From RUG14515 sp045117995 (GTDB taxonomy: Bacteria > Bacillota_I > Bacilli_A > RFN20 > CAG-826): a stretch of 64,000 nucleotides of DNA. Within the stretch, counting starts at the first letter, position 1; each line of letters begins with the position of its first letter. The position numbers and the translations under genes are program-made. Below, piece by piece: positions 8,321 to 18,189 of this stretch. The notes under the pieces are model-generated. The model was not told the DNA's origin and searched no databases. It saw only the letters and a program-made list of their open reading frames with translations. Where the stretch lies: NCBI GenBank assembly GCA_045117995.1, contig JBGUOH010000009.1:369703-433702 (forward strand), read 5' to 3'.

Positions 8321-9703
8321 ATGAATAATTCAGTATCAGAGATATCCCGTATGTGGGAACAAACTTTAGAGCTCATAGATCAAAGGCTCGATGAAAGACA
8401 AATATTTGATTCTTTCTTCTCTCGCACTTATATTCATGACATCAAGGGTGATTTAGTGACAGTGGTGGTCAAGGACCTCACATCCCAAAGATTACTCTCC
8501 TCTAAATATATAGAATTAATTAAAGAAGCCTTCTACGATATCACAGAGCAACATTGTAGATTCGAATTTAAATTAGGCGAAGATATTGCTAAAAGCAATG
8601 CTGCCGCTTTTGGTGTTAACAAAACCAAGACCGAAGAAGCAGTTTTCTTTAAAGATGCTGAATTAAAATCTAACTTAACATTCGATTCATTTGTGGAAGG
8701 TGAATTCAACAAGGAAGCGTACCGCGCTGCGACAATGATTGCTAAAAAGCCAGGTGCGGTTTTCAATCCATTATTCATCTATTCCAATTCTGGTTTAGGA
8801 AAAACTCACTTATTACACGCTATTGGTAACTACATCAGAACAGTCAGTAAGCCAGGTGCAAAAGTGTTGTATATCAACGCTAATGAATTCGTCGATGAAT
8901 ACGTTAAATTCGTCAAAGGTGAAAAGGGTTCAGAGACCATGAAAGACTTCTTTTCCACCGTTGATGTCCTCTTATTTGATGATGTGCAATTTTTAGAAAA
9001 TAAGGTTAATACTGAAGAGATGTTTTTCTACATCTATCAAAAGATGGTTAACTCCAACAAACAAATCGTCATCACATCTGATAGACAACCTAATGAATTA
9101 AAAGGCTTAGAAGATCGTTTAGTTACTAGATTCAGCCAGGGATTGACCGTAAAAATCAACAACCCAGACCAAAATACATGCGTTAAAATTCTTGAAAAAC
9201 AAATCCTTAATGAGGGCTTAGATATTAACAATTTTGACCCAGCAGTTTTATACTTCTACGCTGAGAAATTTAGCAGCAATGTTAGAGAGTTAGATGGTGC
9301 ATTTAATAGGTTAATTTTTTACGTCACTTCTATGCACCCAGTTGATAAGATTACATTAGAGGTCGCGATTGAAGCTGTACAAAATATTACCGGCGTGAAA
9401 AACGTCGCTGCACAGTTATCAGAACAACGTGTTATCAACATCGTCGCTGACTACTACAATTTGACTCCAACCCAATTGGTGGGCAAAACAAGAACTGGTC
9501 AAATCGCTCTCGCACGTCACATCGCAATGTATCTAATTAGAATTAATATCGATATTCCACTCACCAAAATTGGTAACGCATTCGGTGGTAGAGATCACAC
9601 CACTGTGATGAACGGTATAGAAAAAGTGGAAAGTATGTTGAAAACTGACGACCAATTAAAGGCCGTTGTCGATAAGCTAACAAAGACATTAAAATCAAAC
9701 TAG
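8321..9703 (+). CDS. dnaA: Chromosomal replication initiator DnaA
   Basis: DnaA binds origin boxes as an ATP-dependent oligomer and opens the duplex. 460 residues from ATG 8321. Domain I covers about residues 1-85; the linker is short. The AAA+ core shows Walker A SNSGLGKTHLL near residue 155, Walker B VLLFDDVQFL near residue 210 and the sensor and arginine-finger region RLVTRFSQGL. Domain IV ends with the box-recognition signature GGRDHTTVMNGIEKVE near residue 425. An in-frame ATG at 8150 would add 57 codons, but that stretch runs through the DnaA boxes and the -10 element, so I reject it. Oddity: the first Walker A position is Ser rather than Gly. Confidence 0.97.
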   Translation: MNNSVSEISRMWEQTLELIDQRLDERQIFDSFFSRTYIHDIKGDLVTVVVKDLTSQRLLSSKYIELIKEAFYDITEQHCRFEFKLGEDIAKSNAAAFGVNKTKTEEAVFFKDAELKSNLTFDSFVEGEFNKEAYRAATMIAKKPGAVFNPLFIYSNSGLGKTHLLHAIGNYIRTVSKPGAKVLYINANEFVDEYVKFVKGEKGSETMKDFFSTVDVLLFDDVQFLENKVNTEEMFFYIYQKMVNSNKQIVITSDRQPNELKGLEDRLVTRFSQGLTVKINNPDQNTCVKILEKQILNEGLDINNFDPAVLYFYAEKFSSNVRELDGAFNRLIFYVTSMHPVDKITLEVAIEAVQNITGVKNVAAQLSEQRVINIVADYYNLTPTQLVGKTRTGQIALARHIAMYLIRINIDIPLTKIGNAFGGRDHTTVMNGIEKVESMLKTDDQLKAVVDKLTKTLKSN

Positions 9704-9730
9704 TTTATTAAAAATAAAAAATATCATTTT

Positions 9731-9830
9731 ATATCCAGGTGTGATACAATAATCTCAAGTACCATAATCTGAGTTATCCACAATATCCACAGATTTAATT
9801 ATTATTATTAATATAATAAATATATAGAAA
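9731..9830. other. oriC: oriC part 2: DnaA boxes and AT-rich unwinding region between dnaA and dnaN
   Basis: A perfect TTATCCACA box (9774-9782) is followed at once by ATATCCACA (9783-9791), with a partial box at 9731-9739. Directly downstream is an AT-only tract (about 9794-9826) built of ATT/TAT triplets. That matches the DnaA-box plus DnaA-trio layout known from Bacillus subtilis unwinding regions. An extended -10 (TGATACAAT, 9743-9750) and a TATAAT (9812-9817) could drive dnaN. I infer that strand opening occurs here. Confidence 0.82.
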
Positions 9831-9844
9831 AGAAAGGAATATGT

Positions 9845-10966
9845 ATGAGATTTACAATTAAGCGTGAGGAATTCCTTAAAGGATTAAATGTTGCTGCAAG
9901 AGCTATTTCTAGTAAAAATGCAAAAGCAGTTTTAGAAAACTTTAGATTGGATTTAAACGAAAAAGGTTTATTTATTACTGGTACTGATGAAAACATTTCT
10001 ATTAAAACTCAAGTTCCTTATAAATTAGGTGAAGAAGAGATTATTAGAAATTACAAAGAAGGCTCTATTTTAATGAAAGCCAAACTTTTAGTGGAAATCA
10101 CCAGAAAGATGGATACAGAAGAAATTACAATCGATGTAGTTGATTCCACAATTGCCACTATTAGTAATAATCGTTCAGAATACCGCTTAAACTGCGTTAA
10201 GGTTGATGAATATCCAGATCTTGACCTAGAAGCCAATGGTACAGAACTCAGCTTATCTAGAGCCGATTTTGATATCTTAGTTAGCCAAACAACATTTGCT
10301 GCTTCCTTAAAAGAACAACGTCCTATCCTCACAGCGTTAAATCTTGAAGCGAGTAATGGCATCTTAACCGCTACTGCAACCGACAGTGCTCGTATGGCGA
10401 GAAAAACACTCAATATTCCTTTAGGTATAGAATTTGTTGCCAATGTTCCTGCTAAGATGATGAATGAAATTAATCACTTATTAGAAGGTAGAGAGTCTGT
10501 TGAAATCGCATTCAGTGATAAGAAAGCATTATTCACCATCGGTACAACCGTTGTTGCTACCAGATTAATTGCTGGTGATTATCCAAATACAAAAAACATC
10601 GTTCCAAAGATGACTAATTACTCATTAGAAGTTAACGCTAACGATTTAATGAGAGCTATCGAAAGAGCGAACATCTTATCTATTGATAGAGAAAACATTG
10701 TTGATCTCGCAATGAGTGAAGATGGTGTTGAAATTTCCGCTAAATCAAGCCAAGTTGGTTCCGCTGTTGAAAGAATCGATGTCTTCAAATATGTTGGCCA
10801 AAATTTACACGTCTCATTTAACAGTAGTTTCGTCATTGAAGCTGTTAAAGCACTTGGAAGTGCTGATGTCACATTCGCATTTGTAGGCGAAATGAAGCCA
10901 TTTGTGGTTGAGAACGCCTCAGATGACTCGGTCGTCCAAATCGTCACTCCAGTCCGTACTTATTAG
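9845..10966 (+). CDS. dnaN: DNA polymerase III beta sliding clamp
   Basis: The clamp encircles DNA and tethers polymerase III and other factors. 373 residues, normal length, in three repeats of the clamp fold. It starts MRFTIKREEFLKGLNVAARA and contains LEGRESVEIAF and GDYPNTKNIVP in the middle domain. The C-terminus QIVTPVRTY replaces the more usual MPMRxY ending. The ribosome site is AGAAAGGA upstream. It follows dnaA by about 140 bases and is followed by a terminator, so yaaA-recF-gyrB-gyrA probably starts from its own promoter. Confidence 0.96.
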   Translation: MRFTIKREEFLKGLNVAARAISSKNAKAVLENFRLDLNEKGLFITGTDENISIKTQVPYKLGEEEIIRNYKEGSILMKAKLLVEITRKMDTEEITIDVVDSTIATISNNRSEYRLNCVKVDEYPDLDLEANGTELSLSRADFDILVSQTTFAASLKEQRPILTALNLEASNGILTATATDSARMARKTLNIPLGIEFVANVPAKMMNEINHLLEGRESVEIAFSDKKALFTIGTTVVATRLIAGDYPNTKNIVPKMTNYSLEVNANDLMRAIERANILSIDRENIVDLAMSEDGVEISAKSSQVGSAVERIDVFKYVGQNLHVSFNSSFVIEAVKALGSADVTFAFVGEMKPFVVENASDDSVVQIVTPVRTY

Positions 10967-11000
10967 GCCAAAAACACCTATTCTAGACTTTATACAAATT

Positions 11001-11025
11001 AAGGGAATATTTAATTCCCTTTTTT
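11001..11025 (+). terminator. Terminator after dnaN
   Basis: An 8-bp stem AAGGGAAT/ATTCCCTT with a 5-base loop followed by TTTT. A perfect TATAAT (11038-11043) just downstream may restart transcription for yaaA. Confidence 0.8.
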
Positions 11026-11061
11026 ATTTATATAGTTTATAATAAACATACAGGAGTTTTT

Positions 11062-11280
11062 GTGGCCCAAAAAAGCATTAAATTACGCGAAGGTGAAACC
11101 TTCATCACATTAGGCGTTTTGCTTAAAATTACCGGCATTATTGATACTGGTGGTCAGGCAAAATATTTTCTAAGTGAAAACAGTGCTTTGGTCAACGGAG
11201 AGGAGGAAAATCGTCGCGGTCGTAAATTATACCATGGCGATGTAATTCAAATCTCTGGCAAGTCATTTTTAATCGATTAG
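11062..11280 (+). CDS. yaaA: S4-domain RNA-binding protein YaaA/RlbA
   Basis: A 72-residue S4-domain protein found between dnaN and recF in most Bacillota. It probably binds RNA or ribosomes, and its exact role is unsettled. Visible are the LGVLLKITGIIDTGGQAKYFL core and the GRKLYHGDVIQISG strand pair typical of S4. The start is GTG at 11062 with an AGGAG site 7 bases upstream; no ATG alternative exists. Two bases separate it from recF, suggesting coupled translation. Confidence 0.92.
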   Translation: MAQKSIKLREGETFITLGVLLKITGIIDTGGQAKYFLSENSALVNGEEENRRGRKLYHGDVIQISGKSFLID

Positions 11281-11281
11281 C

Positions 11282-12349
11282 ATGCAGATTAAGAATCTCG
11301 GCCTCAGAAATTTCCGTAATCACGCATATCTCAATTTCGAATTCTCAAATAATCTCAATGTTTTAACCGGACCAAACGCTGTTGGCAAAACAAACATTGT
11401 AGAAGCCATCTATTACCTGTCCTTGGGTAGAAGTTTCAGGGCTAATGATGACGCCGCTTTGATCAAACGAAATCAAGACTATGCAGAAGTAAACGCAGTT
11501 ATCAGTGAGGGAGAATTAACTAGAAAGATTAAAATCAACATCTCTAAAACTGGTAGAACAATCACTATTAACGGTAAAAGCATTTCTAAACTTTCAGAAT
11601 TAGCTAAATGTGTTAATGTTATCTTGTTCCAGCCTAAAGATGTCATGCTCTTTAGTGGACCACCTCGCGATAGAAGAAACTTCTTAGATATTTCTATATC
11701 TAAAAAGAGTGCTGTTTATTTCGATTATATTTCTCGTTATGAGAAAGTTCTAAAAGAGAGAAATGATTTACTTAAAAGCGATAAAGTAGATCACACATTA
11801 CTTGATGTAACGACTGAATTATTAGTTAAATTATCAGGTTCCATCATCTCTTATAGACAAATGTATGTGAAGGATATCAATGATATCCTTAATAAAATAA
11901 CGCGCGCGCTCACAGGCAATAGAGAAACATTCGAAGTTAAGTATTATCCATTCGTGGCTTATGACTCTAACTTCACTGAGAACGCGAAAAAGGCGTTCAA
12001 ACACGCTGAGGAAGGCGATTTCAAACATAAGCAAACTTCCATTGGCGTCCATCGAGAAGACATTTCTATCAGCCTAAACGGACGTGATATTGCCACGTTT
12101 GGTTCTCAAGGGGAGAACAGAATTGCCGCTCTCGCGTTAAAACTCAGTCCTTACTTCTTAATCGAAGACAAGGACAAAAAACCAATAGTGGTTCTTGATG
12201 ATGTGATGAGTGAACTAGATCAAAAGCATCAAGAAAGACTAATCAAATTTTTAAGAAAGTTTAATCAAGTGTTCATTACTGCCACGAAATTAGATATTCC
12301 TGACTGTAATCACTTATTAATAAAACAAGAAGAAAAGGAGGTCTTCTAA
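11282..12349 (+). CDS. recF: DNA replication and repair protein RecF
   Basis: RecF loads RecA at single-strand gaps as part of RecFOR. 355 residues. Walker A is GPNAVGKTNIVEAIYYLSLG near residue 31. The SMC-like signature GSQGENRIAALALKL is near residue 274, and Walker B PIVVLDDVMSELD is near residue 301. An N-terminal LRNFRNHAYLNFEF strand is typical. The stop codon overlaps the gyrB start as TAATG, so recF and gyrB are translationally coupled. Confidence 0.96.
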   Translation: MQIKNLGLRNFRNHAYLNFEFSNNLNVLTGPNAVGKTNIVEAIYYLSLGRSFRANDDAALIKRNQDYAEVNAVISEGELTRKIKINISKTGRTITINGKSISKLSELAKCVNVILFQPKDVMLFSGPPRDRRNFLDISISKKSAVYFDYISRYEKVLKERNDLLKSDKVDHTLLDVTTELLVKLSGSIISYRQMYVKDINDILNKITRALTGNRETFEVKYYPFVAYDSNFTENAKKAFKHAEEGDFKHKQTSIGVHREDISISLNGRDIATFGSQGENRIAALALKLSPYFLIEDKDKKPIVVLDDVMSELDQKHQERLIKFLRKFNQVFITATKLDIPDCNHLLIKQEEKEVF

Positions 12350-14406
12350 TGGAAGAAGAAAAGAAAGAAGTCGTAGAAGAACAAAAAGCTCCAGAAACCG
12401 CTCCAGTTCCTGAAGTTGATGTCTCCGAGATGAACGAAGAAGAAGTTCAACTCGAAAAAGCTGACGCAAAATACGACGCTGCGAACATTCAAGTCCTTGA
12501 AGGATTAGAAGCCGTCAGAAAAAGACCTGGCATGTATATCGGTACTACATCAGCCGCCGGTCTCCATCACCTCGTTTGGGAAATCGTTGATAACGCGATC
12601 GACGAAGCCTTAGCGGGTTATTGTACTGAAGTTAAAGTCACCATCAACCCAGGTGATACTATTACCGTTATCGATAATGGTCGTGGTATTCCTGTTGACG
12701 TCGTTAAGAAGTCTGGTTTATCCGGTGTTGAAACTGTTTATACAGTCTTACACGCTGGTGGTAAATTCGGTGAAGGTGGCGGTTATAAAGTTTCCGGTGG
12801 TTTACACGGTGTTGGTGCCTCTGTTGTTAACGCCTTATCTGAATGGTGTGAAGTTACCGTTCACAAAAATGGTGGTGTTTACTACATCAAGTTCCAAAAC
12901 GGTGGTAAGATTGTCGAGCACTTAAAGAGAATTGGTGATTGTGATCCAGATAAGAATGGTACAACAGTTACCTTTAAGCCAGATGCTGAAATCTTTACAG
13001 ATACCACTCATTACGATTACGAAACAATTCGTGACAGAATGAGACAAGTGGCCTACTTAAATAGAGGCATCAAGATTATTGTTGAAGATACTAGACCAGC
13101 AGAAAAGATTCACGAAGAATTCTGCTACAAAGGTGGTATTAAAGAATACGTTTTATTCATCAATAATCACAAAACAAAATTATTTGACGAAGTTATTTAT
13201 TGCGAAGGCACAGCCCCAATTACTTTAGCCAGTGGTGCTGAAGCTCACGTCTATGCTGAAATCGCAATGCAATATGATGATGGTTATTCATCAAACATCT
13301 TCTCTTTCTGTAATAACGTTCATACCCATGAAGGTGGTATGCATGAAACAGGCTTTAGAGATGCGATGAGAAGAATCGTTAACAACTATGCAAGACAAAA
13401 CAAGTTCTTGAAAGACAATGAAGACGATTTAACATTTGAAGATATAACCGAAGGTTTAACATGTGTTATTTCTGTTAAACACCCAAACCCACAATTTGAA
13501 GGCCAAACAAAAACCAAATTAGGTAACTCCGAAGTGAGAAAGATTGTTTCCCAAATTGTTGGTGATCAATTAAATAGATTCTTCCTAGAAGATCCAAAAC
13601 TCGCCCGTACAATCATGGAGAAGATTATCGGTGCGGCTAACGCGCGTTTAGCAGCGAGAAAAGCTAGAGAAGAAGCCAGACGTAAAGGTGGTCTCGATCT
13701 TACTACTCTTCCAGGTAAGTTAGCGGACTGCTCAAGTAAAAAACCAGAAGAATGTGAATTATATATCGTCGAAGGTAATTCCGCTGGTGGTAGTGCTAAA
13801 AACGGTAGAAATAGAGAAACGCAAGCCATTCTTCCATTGCGTGGTAAGATTCTTAACGTTGAAAAGGCCCAAGCCAAGCGTATCTTTGCTAACGCTGAAA
13901 TCGGTAACATGATTACCGCTATCGGTGGTGGTATTGATCCAGAATTCGATGTTTCCAAAATTAGATACCATAAGATCGTCATCATGACCGATGCTGACGT
14001 CGATGGTAGTCACATCCGTATCTTATTATTAACTTTCTTCTACAGATTTATGCGTCCTTTAATTACAGAAGGCTACGTATACATCGCCCAACCTCCTCTA
14101 TATAAAGTCGAATATCATGGTAAGCAATATTATGCCTACAATGATGACCAATTAGAAAACATCAAAGCAAAACTTAAATTAAAACCAGGTTATCCATTCC
14201 AACGTTATAAAGGTCTTGGTGAAATGGATGCCGAACAATTATGGGAAACCACAATGGATCCAAGCAATCGTAAGATGATTAGAGTCACTCTTAACGATGC
14301 TATTGCCGCTGAACAAATCTTTACAGATTTGATGGGTGACAACGTTGATCCACGTAAAGAGTTCATTCACGCTAACGCGAAGTTCGTGAAGAACCTCGAT
14401 ATCTAA
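12349..14406 (+). CDS. gyrB: DNA gyrase subunit B
   Basis: GyrB supplies the ATPase of gyrase, which introduces negative supercoils. 685 residues. An acidic extension of about 40 residues precedes the usual start region IQVLEGLEAVRKRPGMYIG. The GHKL ATP site shows EIVDNAIDEALAG and IDNGRGIPV, and HGVGASVVNALS forms the lid. The TOPRIM part has EGNSAGGSAKNGRNRETQA and the metal-binding DADVDGSHI. The C-terminal YKGLGEMDAEQLWETTMDP is present. A good AGGAGG site overlaps the recF end. It lies 17 bases before gyrA. Confidence 0.97.
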   Translation: MEEEKKEVVEEQKAPETAPVPEVDVSEMNEEEVQLEKADAKYDAANIQVLEGLEAVRKRPGMYIGTTSAAGLHHLVWEIVDNAIDEALAGYCTEVKVTINPGDTITVIDNGRGIPVDVVKKSGLSGVETVYTVLHAGGKFGEGGGYKVSGGLHGVGASVVNALSEWCEVTVHKNGGVYYIKFQNGGKIVEHLKRIGDCDPDKNGTTVTFKPDAEIFTDTTHYDYETIRDRMRQVAYLNRGIKIIVEDTRPAEKIHEEFCYKGGIKEYVLFINNHKTKLFDEVIYCEGTAPITLASGAEAHVYAEIAMQYDDGYSSNIFSFCNNVHTHEGGMHETGFRDAMRRIVNNYARQNKFLKDNEDDLTFEDITEGLTCVISVKHPNPQFEGQTKTKLGNSEVRKIVSQIVGDQLNRFFLEDPKLARTIMEKIIGAANARLAARKAREEARRKGGLDLTTLPGKLADCSSKKPEECELYIVEGNSAGGSAKNGRNRETQAILPLRGKILNVEKAQAKRIFANAEIGNMITAIGGGIDPEFDVSKIRYHKIVIMTDADVDGSHIRILLLTFFYRFMRPLITEGYVYIAQPPLYKVEYHGKQYYAYNDDQLENIKAKLKLKPGYPFQRYKGLGEMDAEQLWETTMDPSNRKMIRVTLNDAIAAEQIFTDLMGDNVDPRKEFIHANAKFVKNLDI

Positions 14407-14423
14407 GGAAAGGAGAGCAAGTT

Positions 14424-17153
14424 ATGTTATTAGAAGATGAAAACAAAGTCTTAGACGAAGAAGTCCAAGACGAAGAAACTGAAGAAGTTTCCGCTGAAGA
14501 AGAACAAGAACTTGAAGCTGGTATCGTCGCTGGTTTAACCGATGTCGATACCGTGCCATTAGTTAAAGAATCCTTCCTTGATTATGCCATGTCTGTTATC
14601 GTCGCTCGTGCGATTCCAGATGTCAGAGATGGTATGAAACCAGTCCATAGACGTATCGTTTACTCTATGGCGGAAAATAGTAACACTCCAGATAAGCCAT
14701 TCAAGAAATGTGCTCGTATCGTCGGTGACGTTATGGGTAAATATCACCCTCATGGTGACCAAGCTATCTATGGTGCGTTAGCCAGATTAGCCCAACCATT
14801 TGCGATGAGATATATGTTAGTTGAAGGTCATGGTAACTTCGGTTCTGTCGATGGTGATGAACCAGCTGCGTACAGATATACCGAAGCCAGAATGGCTAAA
14901 TTAGCATTAGAAATGGTCCGTGATATCAACTGTGATGTTGTTGATTTCATGGATAACTACGATGGTGTTGACCAAGAACCAACCGTCTTACCTTCTAGAA
15001 TTCCTAACTTATTAGTTAATGGTAGTAGTGGTATCGCTGTTGGTATGGCCACAAACATCCCACCACACAACTTAGGTGAAGTTATTGATGGTGTTATCGC
15101 TATTGCGAGAAACCCAGAAATCACTGTTGATGAATTAATGGAATATATCAAAGGTCCAGACTTCCCAACAGGCGCGATCGTCTTAGGTAGAAGTGGTATC
15201 CGTGATGCCTATGAAACAGGTACAGGTAGTATCGCTATTAGAAGTAAATGTCATATCGAAGAACGTGGTGAACACGGTTTAAAACGTATCATCGTTGATG
15301 AAATTCCTTATGGTATTAATAAAGCCAACATGATTGAAAACATGGCCTCTTTAGTCCGTGATAAAGTCATTGAAGGTATTTCTGATATCCGTGATGAATC
15401 TAACAAAGACGGTATCCGTGTTGTTATTGAAGTCAAACGTGATGCGATTCCAGAAGTTTTACTTAACCAATTATATAAACTCACCAATTTACAAGTGAGC
15501 TTTGGTATTATCAACCTCTGCTTAGTGGACAACGCTCCAAAAGTATGTTCCTTACCAGTCTTATTACAACAATACTTAGATTTCCAAGTTTCCGTTATTG
15601 AAAGAAGAACAAAATTCTTACTTGAAAAAGACGAAGCTAGAGATCATATCGTTATCGGTTTAATTAAGTGTCATGATAACATCGATGATATCGTTGATAT
15701 CATTAAAGAAAGCGCTACTCCAGAAGAAGCCACTAAGACTTTAATGGAAAAATATGAATTCACTGAATTACAAGTGAACGCTATCTTAGCGATGACCTTA
15801 AGACGTTTAACCGGTATTGAAACCGATAAATTAATTGCTGAAAGACAACAACTTGAAGCTAACATTGCTGAATATAAGAGAATCCTTTCTTCTAGAGAAA
15901 ACGAAATCGAAGTCGTTATTAAAGAATTAGAAGAAATTAAAGATAAGTTCGGTGATGAAAGAAGAACTGAAATCTCTAACGTTGCCGCGAATATTGACGA
16001 TGAAGACTTAATCCCACAAGAAGATATCGTTATTACCTTATCTAGAGGTGGTTATGTCAAACGTTTAAGCGTTGATACATTCAAAGCCCAACATAGAGGT
16101 GGTAGAGGTGTCCGTGGTGCATCATTAAATGAAAACGATGTCGTTGATTTAATGGTCTACACTAAGACACATACTGACTTATTATTCTTCACTGATTTAG
16201 GTAAAGTCTATCGTATCCGTGGTTATCAAATTCCTGAATATCAAAGAACAGGTAAAGGTATCCCAGTCATTAACTTAATCAACATCGAAAAAGGTGAAAA
16301 TGTTAAGTCCATTATTCCAGTTGATGAATATTTAGATTACAGATTCTTAATGTTCTTTACAAAAGACGGTATCGTCAAGAGAACACCAATCTCTGAATAT
16401 GAATCAATCAGACAAAACGGTAAGATTGCTATCACATTAAGAGAAGGCGATAACTTATTAGCCGTTAAAGAAGTCCAAAGCAAGATGAAAGCTTATGGTG
16501 AATTTGATGCTGAAAAAGCTTATTACACCATGGCGTTAGATGAAAACAGTGTTGGTATCTTCACTAAAGTGGATAATCCAAAAGCCGAAGAAATGGATAA
16601 CTACTATGTTGATACAATCGTCGGTATCGCTTCTAGCGAAGGCAAGATGGTGAACTTCCCAGTCGAAGAAGTGAGACCAATGGGTAGAACAGCATCTGGT
16701 GTTATCGGTATCGATTTAGATGAAGGCGTTGAAGCAGTCGGTGTCACCGTTGCTTATGAAGGCGACTTAATCTTAGTTGTCACTGATAAAGGCTTTGGTA
16801 AGATGACTCATTTCTCTGAATATAGAGTCACAAAACGTGGCGCTAAAGGTGTTAGCACACTTAAATCCACTGATAAAGTGGGCAAAATCGTCACTGTCCG
16901 CTCCGTTTCTAGTGAAGATGACTTAATGGTCATTACTAACTATGGCATCGTCATTAGAACCCATTTATCAGAAGTTAGACAATCATCCAGAAACACTCAA
17001 GGTGTGAAAATCTTAAACCTCGAAGGTAGACAAAAAGTCTCTTCTATCGCTGTCGTTCCTTATGAAGAAGAAGTCGAAGGCGAAGAAGGTGAAGAAGAAC
17101 CTTTAGAAGGTGAAGAACAAGTTAACGAGGAAAATAACGAAGTTAACGAATAG
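14424..17153 (+). CDS. gyrA: DNA gyrase subunit A
   Basis: GyrA cuts and rejoins DNA through its catalytic Tyr and wraps DNA with a C-terminal beta-pinwheel. 909 residues. An acidic extension of about 45 residues comes first. The catalytic region reads YRYTEARMAKL near residue 154. The GyrA box QHRGGRGVRG near residue 560 identifies gyrase rather than topoisomerase IV, and the C-terminus is a Glu-rich tail. In the drug-binding helix the sequence is HPHGDQAIYGALAR, so the E. coli Ser83 and Asp87 equivalents are Gln (codon 14760-14762) and Gly (codon 14772-14774). Both positions are usual targets of quinolone resistance change. The ribosome site is AAGGAGAG. Confidence 0.97.
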   Translation: MLLEDENKVLDEEVQDEETEEVSAEEEQELEAGIVAGLTDVDTVPLVKESFLDYAMSVIVARAIPDVRDGMKPVHRRIVYSMAENSNTPDKPFKKCARIVGDVMGKYHPHGDQAIYGALARLAQPFAMRYMLVEGHGNFGSVDGDEPAAYRYTEARMAKLALEMVRDINCDVVDFMDNYDGVDQEPTVLPSRIPNLLVNGSSGIAVGMATNIPPHNLGEVIDGVIAIARNPEITVDELMEYIKGPDFPTGAIVLGRSGIRDAYETGTGSIAIRSKCHIEERGEHGLKRIIVDEIPYGINKANMIENMASLVRDKVIEGISDIRDESNKDGIRVVIEVKRDAIPEVLLNQLYKLTNLQVSFGIINLCLVDNAPKVCSLPVLLQQYLDFQVSVIERRTKFLLEKDEARDHIVIGLIKCHDNIDDIVDIIKESATPEEATKTLMEKYEFTELQVNAILAMTLRRLTGIETDKLIAERQQLEANIAEYKRILSSRENEIEVVIKELEEIKDKFGDERRTEISNVAANIDDEDLIPQEDIVITLSRGGYVKRLSVDTFKAQHRGGRGVRGASLNENDVVDLMVYTKTHTDLLFFTDLGKVYRIRGYQIPEYQRTGKGIPVINLINIEKGENVKSIIPVDEYLDYRFLMFFTKDGIVKRTPISEYESIRQNGKIAITLREGDNLLAVKEVQSKMKAYGEFDAEKAYYTMALDENSVGIFTKVDNPKAEEMDNYYVDTIVGIASSEGKMVNFPVEEVRPMGRTASGVIGIDLDEGVEAVGVTVAYEGDLILVVTDKGFGKMTHFSEYRVTKRGAKGVSTLKSTDKVGKIVTVRSVSSEDDLMVITNYGIVIRTHLSEVRQSSRNTQGVKILNLEGRQKVSSIAVVPYEEEVEGEEGEEEPLEGEEQVNEENNEVNE

Positions 17154-17155
17154 TT

Positions 17156-18172
17156 ATGAAAGCATTAGTGTACTTTCAACCAGGTAATAAATACGACAAT
17201 TACGAGGGCGCTAGAATGCGTAAAACCATCAAGGGCGCCCTTGAGGTTGTTGATATGCAATACACATCTAACATCTATGATGAATACGATGTGGCGCATT
17301 TCTTATCGCCTGATGATGAAAGTAAGATGAGCTTAGTTCTTGAAAGAGGTGTCCCATGTGTTGTCTCCGCTTTATTTGGAGAAGATGACCCTTCCGTCAG
17401 TTTCTTAAAATATCGTCGAGATAAAGATGGTAAAAGAATTACCACTTTAAGAAATAGATCATTAAGAATGCTTAATAAAGCCACATTAGTGTTAGTCCCT
17501 TCTGAATCCGCGAAGAGATACTTAATTGAAAATAAAGTGGAAACTCCAATTGAGGTTTGCCCTCCAGGAGTTAACTTAGCGAGATTCAATTTCTCTAGAG
17601 ATGATGAAAAAGAACTCTTCTATCGTTACTTTAGAGAAGATAAAAATAAGAAAATCGTCCTCGCTGTTGGTGAGTATGATAACTTAGGTGGTATTCATGC
17701 TTTCATCAATGCCGCATTAAAAAGAGACGACACGGTATTCTATTATGTCGGTCATGAGTCTAAAGCAGCGAAGTCTTCTAAGGTCAAAAAGATCATTAAA
17801 GAAGCTCCTAAAAACGTCCGCTTTAAATTCATTTTACCTGATGATATTTATCGTAGCTTATTACTTAACGCTGATGTGTTTATGCTTCCTGGCTATAATC
17901 TAGCCGGTATGATTTCCGTCGAAGAAGCAATGGCGGCTAAATGCCAACTCATTGTTCGTAAATCATCCGTTTTAGCGGGAATGCTTAAAAATGAGAGCAC
18001 TGCGTATATCGCAGAATTCTCTGAAACATTAACATCACTTGTCTTAGAATATCTAAACGGTGATGTACAACCAACCATTCAAGAAGCTTATAATCAAGTA
18101 TCCGCGAATAGTTTAAAAAACTTCGGTGAAAAACTTATAAACATCTATAAATCTATAATTAATAATAAATAA
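17156..18172 (+). CDS. GT4-family glycosyltransferase
   Basis: A 338-residue GT-B-fold glycosyltransferase of family 4, acceptor unknown. The C-terminal half shows the donor-binding region: ATLVLVPSESAKRYL, PIEVCPPGVNLARF, then LLLNADVFMLPGYN and MISVEEAMAAKCQLIVRKSS. The latter carries the EX7E-type pair around E250-E258 in somewhat degenerate form. The N-terminal domain is short. It starts 2 bases after the gyrA stop and is followed 17 bases later by serS, so it is in the gyrase operon. A role in membrane glycolipid synthesis is an inference from similar GT4 enzymes in related bacteria. It is not closely similar to the second GT4 at 39.4 kb. Confidence 0.8.
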   Translation: MKALVYFQPGNKYDNYEGARMRKTIKGALEVVDMQYTSNIYDEYDVAHFLSPDDESKMSLVLERGVPCVVSALFGEDDPSVSFLKYRRDKDGKRITTLRNRSLRMLNKATLVLVPSESAKRYLIENKVETPIEVCPPGVNLARFNFSRDDEKELFYRYFREDKNKKIVLAVGEYDNLGGIHAFINAALKRDDTVFYYVGHESKAAKSSKVKKIIKEAPKNVRFKFILPDDIYRSLLLNADVFMLPGYNLAGMISVEEAMAAKCQLIVRKSSVLAGMLKNESTAYIAEFSETLTSLVLEYLNGDVQPTIQEAYNQVSANSLKNFGEKLINIYKSIINNK

Positions 18173-18189
18173 AGAGGAGAAAACTGATT

